Part shown: piece by piece, positions 47,608 to 61,847 of the stretch
Layout: every line of letters begins with the position of its first letter
Position numbering within the stretch: position 1 is the first letter of the stretch
Assembly (NCBI GenBank): GCA_039881145.1
Contig: JAYKKI010000037.1
Location: 13,403,501-13,467,500, forward strand
DNA length: 64,000 nt
Direction: 5' to 3'
Source: Druceiella hillmani
Taxonomy: Eukaryota; Arthropoda; Insecta; Lepidoptera; Hepialidae
Made by a program: the position numbers and the translations under genes
Notes under the pieces: generated by a model
The model's database searches: none
Told to the model about the DNA's origin: nothing
What the model saw: the letters and a program-made list of their open reading frames with translations, nothing else

Positions 47608-47646
47608 GATCATCCATCTTAAAAATGATTTTTTAAGATGGACGAT
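47608..47646. repeat. Hairpin, about 18-bp arms
   Basis: GATCATCCATCTTAAAA pairs with TTTTAAGATGGACGATC with one mismatch over a short loop, inside the extra segment of the 47-48 kb repeat. Confidence 0.75.
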
Positions 47647-47877
47647 CACTTCTCCTTTTTAGAACTTAGAGCACAACCTACCTACTGTGAAAGATATTTT
47701 AAAATATGTGGTGTAAATTTCACTTTTTGATCCCATATATACGAAACGTGACAAAATATCGTCAAATTTCCATTTCCATCTGACGGTTTTGCTCGCATGA
47801 ATTTTCTAATGCTCACGTACATAGAATTAAAATTTTAAAACTACCAACCGAAATGAAAGATTGTGAAATGCATATAC

Positions 47878-47880
<3 letters not shown>

Positions 47881-47975
<95 letters not shown>

Positions 47976-47976
47976 A
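47881..47976. repeat. (TA)n(TG)n(TA)n microsatellite
   Basis: TA runs flank a TG run of about 9 units. It interrupts the module shared with 40.8-41.6 kb at the point where copy B reads TTCTTATTTACCTGTA. Confidence 0.95.
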
Positions 47977-49039
47977 CACATAATATAGAAAGTAGCCTAA
48001 AATAAAAACACATTCATGATCCAGTATAATAGAATCCTTTAATATAATCAGGTTTTTCCAACTTCGAGCAAATTATGCGAAGCGACAACTATGGACGCTC
48101 GGCGGCCAGTATTTACAGCGACTCGCTTTTAATTTAAATTATTTTAACGTTTAAATTAAGTTATACGAATATCTTAACTTTTAATGATTCGCTTTGTTAA
48201 TACAAAGATCAATTTACTTCTTAACGTTTTTTACGTAGCTAATTATTAAAAAAAAACACTAACCCATTTAGCGCCAACTTTTTTCAAATATTCAAACAGA
48301 CGGATACTAAAATGTCTTTGTTTTTTTTTCAATGTTTCCCTGTTATTGTTAAGAATCTCTGATTGAATTTCGTTATCATTATTAACGAATTAATGTATCA
48401 GGTTATTCTTGGCCTGGACAAATTATTAAAGAAGCGTGTTTTTCCCGATTTTTTGACCTTATGAAAACAGGTACTGAAGTTCGAAGTACATAGTTTTATT
48501 TATGCGTTTGATAAATGTTAATAATTTTAAATCTTTATATTTATTTAATGTACTCAAACATCATTCCGCTTCATTTGATCCTTAGCTTCGATCTAGTGAT
48601 AAAATTAACTTAATATTTTTGTGAATATGTTTATTCGCATATCCCCTCATACGGCAAGTGTTAAATAAAAAAATGACGTGATTGGCATGCTATTTCACAA
48701 ACTGCTAACGACACTGAAGTTCTTGTCATTAGCAGTTTATAGGATTTTAAAAAGTATTGTAAATAAAAAGTAATCATGTTAGCCCTTGAAGATCAAGTAT
48801 AGAGTGCGTTTTTTCAAGTTCAAGGCTCTGTTTAGGGTGCGTTTTTTTATGTTTTTTTTATATACTCTATTGTCAATACAACTCTAGTTCTGTTGTTTCA
48901 ACTCAGACTTATTATTTATACTCTTATTTAGGGCATGTTAGTTTTGAGAACATTATTAAATTAATAATTATTAATTGAAAAAAACTTTTGATCTAAACTA
49001 ATTTTCGAATAAACAGAATAAAAAAATTCTGTTCCTTTT

Positions 49040-49760
49040 AGTTTTCCATACATCAGAAGGAAAAACGGAACTCTTATAAGATCACTCACGTGTCTGTCAG
49101 TACGTCAGTCACAGCCGTTTCTCAGCAACCAGTTAACGTAGAAATTTGGTATTTGGCAAAGAAATAAAACATATTAACCCGCATATATCTCGGTAGTTAA
49201 ATTTTAAAAAAAAATATTTGGAAATTTTAGGACATAGGGGTAAATTGAGCACCTGATTTTTTATTTATTTAATATATAGTGTAGGGTATCATAAAAGGGC
49301 TGGTTATAAGGGTTTGTGTAGTATTTTTCATAGTTTTAAGTCCAATTATATAATACCTATATAATATCTGTATAAAGTCTATATAATATAAGTCTATATA
49401 CCTTCAGTGATATACTTATTTCTAAAACTACACAATCGAAAATTTAAAAAATAAGGACTTTTAGAAGCCCACTTGAGTTTGAAAGGTTAAAAACTATGGC
49501 GATAATTCTGGACGTCATAATTTTTTTTTAAATATGCACATATTTTTACCCCTATGAAACATGTTTTATTTCTCTATATCCCAGCCGATTTTTTTAAAAT
49601 ATTCATATTTAAATGAAAAAAACTCTCGTTTTCTTTAATTTTATATGTCATATGGAAGAGCCTGTTTTTAAGAACAAATATTCGAAATAAAGTATTCTCT
49701 TCTCCTTTATTTTTAAAATTACTGAGCCAAAAATCATGAAAAAAACATAACAATGACTAT
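49040..49760 (+). repeat. Dispersed 'GGAACC' repeat, copy 2
   Basis: The best preserved relative of 9648-10734: ACGGAACTCTTATAAGATCA, CACAGCCGTTTCTCAGCAAC, ATTAACCCGCATATATCTC, TTGGAAATTTTAGG, AAATTGAGCACCTGATTTTT, TTTAGAAGCCCAC and GATAATTCTGGACGTCAT. It is non-coding. Confidence 0.75.
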
Positions 49761-52700
49761 AGCAAAGACTATACATTTCGTTCCATTACTAGTGTAAGAA
49801 GAGAAATTATCACTAATCTACTCGTCTTTTTGTCGTAATTTTGATGCAGGGGCCAACTCAAGCAGTCTTAACAATATTCAGCCTATATTTCTCTGTGAAT
49901 TGTTAAAATGTAAGAAAAAAGACTAACTAGTAGTGTAAGATCAGGACGGAGAAGCAGATAACTCCTAGACAACGTAGCGGCTAGGTAGGAAAAGAAAAAG
50001 AAAAAAGAAATTTCCTGAACCCACATATGGAAGGCCAACCTCTCCAGGCAAAAGCAATAATTTTTCAATAAATAAACCTGATACTTACCAACCAAGAACG
50101 TGGAAAATTACTAGTCTCTCCTCTATATTAATATGAAGGTATGCAGTCAATTTCAATCTCAACATTATTATAATCGAATAAAAGTATCCTTATGTATTAA
50201 TGAGCTTTGATCCGCAAGTTCAATTGGGTGAAAAAGCCAAAAAAAATGGTGGCGAAATTAAAAAAAAATGTCACTTGGAAAAATTGGATCTCAGCATTGG
50301 AAATTGTTAAGTACTTTTAGATGCACAAAATCGAAAAAATGGCTCGAAGAGAAAAAAGATTTTCCCTGCAGTAGGCTGAGATGTCGCCGTGAAGTGCTAT
50401 TACTCACATGCACGCTCTTATTCTTAACGGGATGATTTTTTAATAAATAAAAATAATTCTATTTTTAGTTAAATATTTATTCTATACCTATCACAATTAT
50501 ACAGACAATAAATGTTCAAGATTTTACTGAGACTGGGTGACTAATTGAAGCGTGAAATCAAAAGAAATCAACAAACTGACTGCATTTATATTGTTAGATC
50601 AAAAGTTATGTCTTCTTTTAATACCGAACGACTGCAAACGATCAAATATCCCAAAGGTAATTTTTGTTTCTTTGAAATTTGCGCCAATGTAATAAAAATT
50701 TTTCCATTTATTTTTTTGCTGCTGTTTTGGAAGGAGAGATACTCGAATCCGAGAGATGTTTTCTATGTGAAAAAAAATTACACAGAAATAACTTATCTGT
50801 TTTGAATAAAGTTTTATAACGAAATCTCCGTGAGACAACCGATAGTTTATTTCACCTTAAATCAATAGGTAAAAGGAAAAAAGTATTCATTATTTCAGAC
50901 CAGTTTGTCTTCCGTTTTTTGTCGGTTGAATCAATACAGAGAGCAAGATCCGTAACTATTACGGCTGCAGTGAGCGATAAACGTATGATATGACACCACG
51001 TAAACACGCGGGTGAACATACCATAGATATATTAGATGGTCCTTAAAGCTAACATATCAAAACAGAAATTCTTCGCTGATAAAATATTTTGAAATCCTGT
51101 CACCGCCAAGTTCCGAAGCGCTCTATTAAATACCGCACACCTGACTCAATAATGATTTTCAGCAATTTTGACAATACCATAAATCAGCTCTGGCAAAATG
51201 CTGGAAGATTGGTTTTTAGCATGTACGGAGATAAATATTTGATTATAACATCTATGAATCACTTCCAGAAGAGTTAAAACCTTGTAACTTAGGAGGTGTT
51301 GCTACATCAGGATACCGATGAAGGAAGAAGTCATCAATCTGGAGATTATTGTCTAGAAATAAAATTAATGTTAAATTCAACGTATGTGCATAGTAGCTTT
51401 CTACTACTCTATTCATTTATTATTACCACAGTAATTTTAATAATGCATTATATGTGGAAAGTTTCAGTGCTTATAGTAATAATTAAATGAATAAAATGAC
51501 TAGATAATTACCTGTCCAGGATTATAAATTGGCTTAATGCTTTTATTCGCAGGAATATACTTGTTTTATATTAATACAGGTAGACAATTTTTTTCAGTGC
51601 AGGGATATAATTGTTACTAACGACGTTTTAAAGCACTGAAAATAACTTTGTTTTAAAAACGAATGCTTTGGCTTTAAAAATAATGTTTTTCAGGTAATTG
51701 GAAAATTAAATATATCATATGGTTGAGTATGGACAAAATATTCAATAAATAGATACAAAACTCCAACTTTCTCATCTACAGTTCTTCAGCAATAATACGC
51801 AATAACTTGGCCCTTATTACAGTAATGTTTATGATGGGCCTGGCTACTTCTCTAAAATAAGTCTTGCATCATAATCTGACATAAAAACATTAAGTTAATT
51901 TCATCTCTTGATGGAAGCTGAGAATCATATGAAACGAAACGACGTGTAAGAACGACTTAAATCTTTAGAAGTCAAAAGAAACGTTAGCATAAATGCGGAA
52001 ATATATTTAATGTAAATGATACTTCAAAATAACACAAATTAGTACTAGGCACACAACAGTATATTTTAAATTTAACTACCTGTTTTCATAAGGTCAAAAA
52101 ACACGCCCTGCTAAGACATTGATTAACTTATTTATTCAGCTGACGAGTAACCTGAGACATTAATTCGTTAATAATAACAGTGAAACTCACAGCGCGATTA
52201 ATTTTGAACCATAATTTCTGCTTGCAGTAATTGATAAAATCACGACGGTAACAGAACTGGCATTTATGCTATTAGGTTCGCAATTAATTTATAAAATTAT
52301 TAATCTCGACAAAAATAAAGTTACCATTCTATTTCAAAATTAACCTTAACAAATTTTAAACAAATTTGTCAATACTGTTCCAATAACATCACGTTTGTCA
52401 ATTGTAATTTCTAAACAGGAATAAAAATAACCTTTTTCGAATTTTTGTGTCATAAAAAGTACGCAATAATTTATTCAATAATAACAAACTTATATATTAG
52501 CTTTATATATTTCTTTATATATTTTATATATTATTTCTTTTATAAATTTCATTAAACTAATGAACTTTGTTATCTGCAATTTCGTATTATACTAAAAATT
52601 GAAAACACGAATGTCCTTAATCAAAAAATTACATTGAACCAATTTATTAAATTTAAAAAAAAATATCTTTATATTAAATACTGTAAAAGTAAACACCTAG

Positions 52701-54567
52701 AAATTGGAATCTTTCAACGTTGCGAAATATTCCAGTATGGACGTTACTTAGCAAAACATTCATGTACACATGGTATATTAACTTAATAAATTTTCGATCT
52801 CTGTTCATTTTTAGAATCTTATTTTAAAATTTTGTCCACATTCGTTTCTCAAATATTGTTTTATTACTCTTATAAAACCTACAACATACAATCAACTTCA
52901 ATAATCGGCCCTGTGCTCTATTACAGTCAATCGTTTTTTTTTTATTTTTAACCTTATAACTATCTAACCGTCCAGGCTTTTCTCGGGGCAAAAGGATCGT
53001 GATTGCATTATGTTTTAGTCCTTTTTTAATCTATAACGCACATTTCACGCGGCTCTAACAATTTAACTCAAAAATTTACCCGACAACAAAAATACAATTC
53101 AGTTAAATCTTTATGGTGTGACGGACGTCACACCTCTTAAAAATGTTTTAAACCCTATGTCCATTGAGATTCTATAAGCTATAAGATGATGAGTTTCAAG
53201 AGTGGGATGGTGAAAATTTTAATTAGGTAAACCGTTTTATGGTAAATTTAAAAAAAACAAAGTGAATCGTTCCTCTTCATAAAATTAGCACAACCCCATA
53301 ACGCTCCATTTCTCTGTACTTCTTCTCTATAGCATAATTATTCATAATACATAATCAAAACTCCTAAATATGTACACAAACTACTGCAACTATTCTATGG
53401 GTACATTTTTAAATTGATATTAAATTTGTCTACGTGAATATATAGACGATATAAAAGAAAACGGAAGACAAACATAGTACATACAATTTACCCATCGAAC
53501 GATACCTACTTATTATAGTAACATTAAACCAGTACCGTGCAACGACGTAGAAAGAGTATTGCACGACGAGTTACATTATCAGGGAGCCGTATCTCTTCCG
53601 CATTCCGCTACTGAGTAATTGTTTTTGCGTACTAATATTGCGGAGAAGATTGCTTATTGTACTTATGTACTAATGATATATTTCAAAATATTCTAAATTC
53701 TGATATATTTATTTATATACTCATAAGGGGTTTTAGATTTGTGTCCGAGTCGTGCTATGCTAAAAAATATGAAATAGGGCAAGGTTTTTATTACTACGAA
53801 GGAGTGAAGGATGGGCTCTAAGTTTAAAATTTACTTTTTGAAGATGACGGCTCCGTTTGGCCCCCATCTTGGAAATAATGGTTAAAACGCACATGTGACA
53901 AATCCATTCAAGAATCCGTTTAAAAAAGTTGAATAGAGTCTAATCCAAGAGGAGAAGTTTAACTAATCGTCTTACAGCAAATAATAACAGAGCTACCTAT
54001 CTCGTAACTCTAAATTACTGGATATGTTTTAGATCGTGCACTTAAAAAAGAGACTATTTTAATATGCCCGTATTTATATCTTAAGTTTCAAGCACTTGGT
54101 ACCTATAGCTGCCTATAACTGAACGCATATATTTCAAGATAGACTAGTAACTGAGCAGGAATGAGATAATTACTTCATCTGTTAAATACTCCTTTCGATG
54201 GGATAAAAGAACAAGAACAACATAAATATTTCTAGATTAGTAATTTAAAAAAGATTAGTAACGTAAACAATGGTTGAGAGCAGTAGTGAGCGCTATTTTT
54301 GTTTATTTCCAAGCAAATCATTGACGGTTTACATTTGACACCCATAACGTACAAAACTACTTATTTTCTCGTAAAAATTTGATAGTTTGCATTTGACAAA
54401 CGTAGTCAGCGCCATTTTTGTTTGTTTTCGCGCATGCGTACGCTTCATGTCTTATTCTATCGTATTCGTCCATCTCTTTTGGTTATTAGCTTATTTTCCG
54501 TAATTCTTCACAAAAACGCGGAATTCTTCACAAGAAATTTTGCAACAAAAAAAAAAGTTAAAGAAAA
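49761..54567. other. Long non-coding stretch
   Basis: No gene is supported. Overlapping frames at 50545-50838 on both strands have no recognised motif. A fragment of the copy B interior lies at 52079-52190. Around 54287-54440 the words AGCGCYATTTTTGTTTRTTT and GTTTRCATTTGACA each occur twice, suggesting an old duplication of about 120 bp. Confidence 0.4.
52079..52190 (+). repeat. Fragment of the copy B interior
   Basis: TTTTCATAAGGTCAAAAAAC, ACGCCCTG and ACATTAATTCGTTAATAAT follow 40840-40960 in the same orientation. It is the third location of this block. Confidence 0.75.
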
Positions 54568-54605
54568 AATATATATATATATTTGTATATACATATATAT
54601 ATATA

Positions 54606-54676
<71 letters not shown>
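54568..54676. repeat. (TA)n microsatellite
   Basis: About 100 bp of TA with several single-base interruptions. Frames over it are spurious. Confidence 0.95.
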
Positions 54677-54680
<4 letters not shown>

Positions 54681-56578
54681 GAGTTTACTTTTCGTTTTAA
54701 TTAGGACAAATTTCAGATACCTTCCTTTGTCCGGTTTAATTGAAATTCAGTTAAGACCTAAATCCGTTTAGAATCATAAAAGCGACCCCTTAATTTCTTT
54801 TATAAAAATTTCCGTGTAATGTTTATTTTTTAACGTAATAACAATTGTTTATATGATATCAAATTTCTTATCCTTTATTTTTGCACTATGGCGGTTTTTT
54901 TAAATAAATATTTTTAAATAAATGGACTCGTTTAAATTGCAATTCAGTACCTTCAGATAAAACGATGATACCCGCAAAATTACTTTTAAAATACGATAAG
55001 CCATAACCATTTTGTGTAATAAATGGAAATCCAACAATGATATAGCAATGTAACTGAAGATGTCTAAAAGTTATGTGCATCGGATAAAACTAAAAGACGA
55101 TGACCACATAATATTAAAAGTCAAAGTGACGAACAATTTATAAAATTTGCAGTAAATAAAATACACAGCTTATGGTACCATAAGTCAGTACGAATTTTAA
55201 TACAACCTGTTCAAAACCTACTTTTGAACTATAGTAAAAGATGTCTACAGACTACCAATTTCTTTGGACATGTTGCTCTTTGAAAACTACTTCTTTGGCC
55301 ACAAAATAAGAAGAAAAACTTGAGTGATCTTGAAATCACCGTCATTACTCAGATTTTTTTAAGTTCCTTGAACTGACGAATCCAAATTTGAACTGATTCA
55401 CAGACGCGTCAATACACGCTTATGAACTATTTGTTAAAAAGAGAAAATATTGCGGGACTACATTACAAAAAGTAAAGCATAGCAGTCATTTTTAACATTA
55501 CCATGACAACCTGAAATTATATTTACAACATGACCGACTTAAAAGTTTACAGAATAACAAAAAACCATATATAACTAACTAAGTGCGATAACTTTATAAA
55601 GTAGGATAACGACCTAAAACACAGTTAATTATTGTATTGAGACTTCTCAAAGGAAAGTAATTATTTTCGATAACGAGAAAGTGACCACTAAGAGTAATTA
55701 TTTTTGATAAGGGGAAGTGCAATAAAATGTTAAATTGTTTTAATTTCTCTCCAAATTAAAAAAAATCTAATGAGTAGGCGTAAATGCATATATTAACCAA
55801 CCAGTATATTCCAATATAAAAAAACAAAGAAACATTTTGTTTTTTATGCCTAATAGTTAATATTTCACCACATAGAAAGTCGTATGTTTCATTTTTCTTC
55901 AAATGTAAAAATATTTAAAGAATAGTCAGAAAAAATAAATTTGCGTCAAAGTAAATTAAATCCGCACTGTTTTTTTTTAATATGGTTAAGGTATTTTTAA
56001 TGAAACACAAGGGTATATAGCAATATATAATTTTGTACATCATAAGTATATTGACTAAAAATATTGTTATAAACAAGATATAAAAACAAACTACGGAAGT
56101 TTGGGTGGGATTTGACCATCACAATTATTGAATTCTTACTCACTATTTCTTGTCTAAAGTGTTCGATAGAACGGAAAAGTGTATTAAAAACTTTTACACA
56201 CAATTTATACGGGAAATTGTTCAAAGGAATACAACAATTTACACGAAAAAGTTTCCATTCCTCCGGAAACTTTTTACAAACTTCACGTAATTTTTATGTG
56301 ATAACACAACTACTTTTATTTTTGGGTATTTTGAAACGTGATACTACCTACTCAGCTAAAAAGTTACAAAAAGCCTAGCTCCGGCATAAACCTCAAATGC
56401 ATTGATAGTTATAATGGGAACCTAATGATTATCGATCTAAAAAAGCTGAAAGGATAAGCGTCTTCTATCTAAACCTGCTCTGTAGAAAAGTAATAGCCTG
56501 AAAGAAATTCATATCTATGCAAAATTTACTAACAAAGGGGCAATCATTCATATTATTAATGAAAATTTTCCAATTCGG

Positions 56579-56632
56579 ATCTAAATCATTAAAATAATTT
56601 CTCAACCGAGAAATTATTTTAATGATTTAGAT
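56579..56632. repeat. Perfect hairpin, 25-bp arms, 4-bp loop
   Basis: The arms 56579-56603 and 56608-56632 are exact reverse complements around AACC. The left arm begins ATCTAAATCATTAAAATAAT. Confidence 0.9.
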
Positions 56633-56892
56633 TCTTGCGCGAAAAAATAGGAAAAGTAGTCAAAAATATTTTTGGTTCATTTGGAAATTAACCGACAACA
56701 AATTTATTGTAAAATAATATTTACAGTTTTGTTGTCATAATCAAAACCTGAAAATATCCTACCTTATAGAGTAACAAGGAAAAATTACAGCAAAAGTTTA
56801 AAAATAATTTTCATTACTTTTAGTTTTTTAAGCTAAAGGATAATTTGTAAAAATCAATTTCTTTCGGTAAATTTCTATGTGACCTACTATTT

Positions 56893-56955
56893 AGCCTAAA
56901 ACTATTTTACTTTTTTATGTAAAATTGACATAAAAAAGTAAAATAGTTTTAGGCT
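56893..56955. repeat. Perfect hairpin, 28-bp arms, 7-bp loop
   Basis: The arms 56893-56920 (starting AGCCTAAAACTATTTTAC) and 56928-56955 are exact reverse complements around AAAATTG. It lies about 260 bp from the hairpin at 56579, which has an unrelated sequence. Confidence 0.9.
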
Positions 56956-57269
56956 GGTGTGAATTATGAAATTAATTCTCGTTTCGACCAACACAGAGAT
57001 GAGTCAATTAAAACATATTTGCGCTGGTACTTATCCAGCGAAAATTGCACGTTTTTGTTATTATTGTTATACTTTAAATCCTAATCATATATCGTTATGT
57101 GTCATTTACTAAGAACATCAACAACTTTAGCCTATGATAATCTTTTCATATCTTATAATATCAATGCACAATGTATATGAACAAAAATTAATTCTTCGGT
57201 AAGATCTCGGCTCATACTTTTACCTGACAATAAGCTCTTTTATTAAGTTATCTCCCAAGTATTTTTTGT

Positions 57270-57375
57270 ACAGTCTATATTCCTCAAAATGAAAAAAAAC
57301 GGAACCCTTATAGTATCACTTGGTTGTCGGTCTGTGTGTTTTTGTCGGAAACGGCATTAGATACCAGGTAATATT
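57270..57375 (+). repeat. Dispersed 'GGAACC' repeat, short copy
   Basis: ACGGAACCCTTATAGTATCA, CTTGGTTGTCGGTCTGTGTG and GGAAACGGC match the opening blocks of 49040 onward. The copy is truncated after about 100 bp. Confidence 0.6.
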
Positions 57376-60300
57376 ATACTTAGCCCCATAGCCTAACATT
57401 GCTTTAATGTCTTTTAGTTCACGCAACAAAGGGATATGGCTCTTTTGAACTTCTTTTTTTATGCATTCAATAGTCTTACTAACTGATCATCAAAACCTTT
57501 AAAATACTTCCAGTCGACCTACAATCTTGGAAGGCTATAATGGATGGTCATATATCTTGTGGTGTATGACCTCCCATTATAATGGGAAAAATCGAGAAAT
57601 CAATTATTTCTAATTATCTGTAAAATTATACATTTTTGTAAATAGTTCCTTGTATGCCTGTACAGATATTAGACAGTAGGCTATAAAGCTAGGCTTTGTG
57701 TTGTGAAAAATTGATATTTGTAGAAACTTTAATGAGAAATACCGTGTAAACTTTAATGTTTATAAATTCCTAAATGTGTACGGAACCCTCGTACTTGTAC
57801 TTCCTAAATATTCACATCACTAATCTGTAAAATTAAATGTGTAACAATTTTGGAATCATTTTAAAAGGTATAATATCTGTATATTTTTCTTTTGTTTCAT
57901 CGCATATCTATGCAAATATTAAAATAATTGCTTATTGTTAATTTCTATGCACAATCTTAGATAAATGAAAGTATCACTTATTTTCTATCACGTTTTTCTA
58001 ATAGAATTCTAACTATGCAAAACAGCATAAGTCAGGCTTATATAAATCATAACACCGACCGTATAGATATTTTTCCAAAAAACACGGTAATGGAGATATT
58101 TGAGTGATCTCTTCATTACAGAAAGTCAATCGTATACTAGATCGCCAAAAATAATGAACTACATAATCAATGGATGCGTCTTACGGAATGGTCGAATTCT
58201 TGTCATTGTTACAGGAGGGACGTTAAAAAACTTGCTTCCCTTTGAAACTTACCAAAACTGTCATCACCATGGTTATGTGACATCGTGCATCTTCATTGTC
58301 ATCAATTAAATCGACTCCTTATGGACGTTATTGATTCATTTCACATAAATTATAATCTTTACAGCGTCAAAGATTCCACCAATATTACATAAAAACTTAA
58401 TTTTGACTAAGACATTTCTTCAGACCAATCATGATATTTGTAATATTAAATACCGCTGCAAAAAATCTCGATTAGCTTAACTAGCTGACCGTAAAACGTT
58501 CCAAGCTCTGCTCATGCAAAATTAATCTATAGGAACAGTAAAGTAATTTTCTGTTTTCACATGAACTGACGCAGACATCAAAGCCCCGTCATTCATTTCA
58601 ACATTGGATTTTTCCAGTCTAACTAGTCTTTTTTCACCAATGGAATTAGCATAAATCTTCCTTATCTCATTTTTTCTATGCGTATTAATGTGTTAACTAT
58701 CTAGTTTCATTACAAAAAAATATATACTAAAACTTTTAGTTACCATATTTTATCCGACATCATTTACCTAATATATAATATACAGACATATTGCGTCGCC
58801 TGATTGTTACCTAACAATAAGTTCAAAAATAAAAGCATAATATATCATTACACCCAAAACCTTACCCAACACGCCACACTCATTACTGCCTATTCCACGT
58901 CAAATCCAGATCGATACTTCGTTACAGTTCATTGACCAAATTCGAATCTAATGTTTCATTCGCAAAAAAAAGATTAATGGTCTTGCCAACTACCTTCCTT
59001 TACCACCCACCGCCTTTCCAATATCGCACGTTTTAAAAGTCAAATCAGTTATAATTAGTACGTTCACTAATCAGAATGTGTTGCCCAACAAAGTGTCTAC
59101 TCTTTGTGTTAACTTCTCACATGACAACATCCCCGGGCTCAGACACACTTACATGTATACAAATTTTATTAAAACTAGTTACTTGGCCACCGCCATATGC
59201 AAATAATAGAATAATGATAAATAGCTGCTGCGATCCCGTGTACCTAACGTCAGCGCTGGAGATGAATGATGGCGGACGGTGAAACATAATCCTCGAATCA
59301 CTGCGCAGACGTACCACGATGTAGCATACTTTGAGCAAGATGTTGAGTCAAGTTTGATTACCCTTTAGCCCTATACGGTACTTCGTTGCAACATCAACAT
59401 CGTTAGATTGCAAGCGTTTGCTCTGTTCAATTCAATGGGACGATTTATAGAGAAACAATCAATCAATGTCACGTGGCAGTTAAACTGGGATAGAAGCACT
59501 TGCAGCTCGGTTATAGCAAGTTGTTTTCATGAGATAATTTCTCTGCCTAGGTTTTTACGTCATCTCCTATAAGGGCAAGACAGGAAGGCCATTTTTTAGA
59601 ACTCTACATGAAAGGTAGCCAGTCTCTTCGCTGGCTCTTAAACACATTTAATTTACACCAGCACTTCAATCTCATACTATTTCAATTTATTTATGCTTCT
59701 AAATTTTACTATTCCCTTGTTATCTTAGCCCTCCGTACTAAAATTAGAATGGACCACTTATGAAATCACTTCGATATCCGTAAGTCTTTCTCTCACAGGC
59801 ATTTTTGTCACAGGCTATTCGGCGTACAACTTTGATATAGCTACAGTAGACAGCAGCATAACAAAAATATAAAGTAAATGTATTTGAATTTTGTTACTTT
59901 TCAGACCATGTTTGGGATTATCAAACGAAAACTTGATAAAGCACAAATTCAAAAACATATTATTTATTTTTCGTTATAAAATTTTATTAACATTTCTTCT
60001 GAAAAATGCTCCAAACCCGATGCTTACAATATTGATCAAAAAAATCTGAAAAAATTCACGAACATTAAAATTAAATGTAGATTAAACGAAAGTCGTGAAA
60101 AACATTATAATGAAAAGACGTTCACCTGGAGTCTAATTAATATTTTAGACGTTACGGAATATATGTTAAGAAATTAATAATTTTGTTAATGAACAAAACG
60201 TTAATAAAATATTGCTACCTCCACCTCTGATCCCCGTATTTTGACAAAAATGAAGATTGAAAACAAAAGCCCTTGTATTTAATTTTTTAAACGAACACAT

Positions 60301-61847
60301 TTTCGAATTGTGGCTGTTTTATTTGTTTCGAAATAACAGATACTTTTTTCAGGATACACTAAAATCTATGTTAAAACTCAATGGTACATAATAACATAAT
60401 TCCTAGCACTTACCTTTATTTCTAAACATTACATATTCGCATATCAAATTTTTCATTGGCTAATCCAGGTGGCATGGAATTGAATTATTTTCTAGCATTT
60501 TTTTGCAGCAGTGATTTTTATTAGTAACAGTTTTTCACATATTGGCTCATTAAGACGCGTTATTTGATAAGTTTTGTTGTCTGAAAAATCTGTCTTTCTA
60601 TTGTTAAAAAAAATGTTTTTCATTACGATCATAAAACATTGTGGAGACTTTGTATTCATAGACGGACAGGGCATAGAAAAAAACAAATAGGATAAGTTCC
60701 GATGCTCACGAATTATTGACTATAGATATATATAAGACTACAGATAAGCTTTGTACTTAGATTTGGTTATTAAGTTCATATGATAACAACTTCAACACTG
60801 AAAAACATTACGATACACTTGCAATGGTATTTGTTTTTATACTGATCGAAGCGCTTCTGGAATATTTCGACTGTCTTATACTAAGAACTGAAATATAAAT
60901 TTTAAATCCGAGAAAAATCGTTCAGCTAACTTACAGTTGCACATTTAATTAAGGAAACAAACGATACGTCATTGGAAAAAATCTATTAGTACCCTAATGT
61001 TACTTTTAAAATAGTAGTTGTACCCGCTCTTAATGCTGAGTAAATGTTACAGATTTCCAGACTTTCAAACGTTTCCTCTCTTGAGTTTATATTATATTGT
61101 AATATATAGTAGTGATACTGCATTTACTAACGTAGAAATATAAAATAAATACTTGCGAAAATAATAAAACTAAGTTGTAATAAATTGTGAATACGATGGT
61201 CTCTTAAATAATTTAAGTAGTGATCTGTCAATTTGTTAAATAGTCTTAACTAATAATGTTTCAATTTACAACTCAAATACAACTATAAATATATTAAATT
61301 TAATTAAAAACTATTTATTAGTTAATGCGTGATATATTTTCAGAAAGACAGGGAAACCAAAAATTTGAAAACTGTTGTTTTGGCAACACTTACTTTCAAC
61401 TAATCTATACCACTTACTTATTTTACATATTGCACAGATGACTTGCTTTACCAACATAAACATATGAAAACTAATATACTTAGGAACACTTTACAACACC
61501 CACTTTCCCGGATTTTCATGGTCCCTTCTGCTGTATAAAGTATATAAGTATAAAGGAAAGCAGTGAAAAATTCAGTTTTTCTCAAGTACGTTCAACCCAA
61601 CGAGTTTAAATGAATATATTATTTGAATGTATTATTAAATTATTTAAACTCGATTCTACCTGCTAAAATGCAAATCTTCCATTGTTCTACTGTAATAAAT
61701 GTCAAATCTTCAACGGTAGAGGATTAACTTTAAGTCCCACGTGTCTCATGCTTGTGTACGCGAATGTTTAAATATTACTATACTTATTCATTTTTTATAA
61801 TTATTAACTTCTAATAATTATTAATTTTTTAAATAAATCTCTACAAG
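57376..61847. other. Long non-coding stretch
   Basis: No gene is supported. A GC-richer patch at 59090-59330 is open on both strands but has no recognised motif. GTGTACGGAACCCTCGTAC at 57777-57795 is an isolated word of the GGAACC class. Acceptor and donor words near 60413-60460 (minus) do not enclose a convincing exon. Confidence 0.4.

Larger units (their letters stand above)
47140..48490 (-). repeat. Inverted relative of the copy B interior
   Basis: On the minus strand, 48490-48041 follows 40820-41275, 47865-47755 follows 41391-41485, and 47425-47310 follows 41508-41600. Shared words include GGCCGCCGAGCGTCCATAGT, AACCTGATTATATTAAAGG and CAGCACTGTCGACC. The copy lacks the hammerhead-bearing ends. 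A (TA)n/(TG)n run sits inside it, and 47430-47752 is extra sequence. The 47310-47425 part also has an inverted partner at 47150-47235. Confidence 0.75.
54677..57269. other. Non-coding stretch with two strong hairpins
   Basis: No gene is supported. Frames at 55997-56378 overlap on opposite strands and have no recognised motif. Two near-perfect hairpins are listed separately. Confidence 0.4.

Noticed and set aside
50545..50838. Overlapping frames of 86 and 79 codons on opposite strands
   Set aside because: No motif, no promoter or splice context, and mutual overlap.
59117..59338. Minus-strand 73-codon frame in a GC-richer patch, with an overlapping plus-strand frame
   Set aside because: Both strands are open over the same segment and neither has a recognisable motif.
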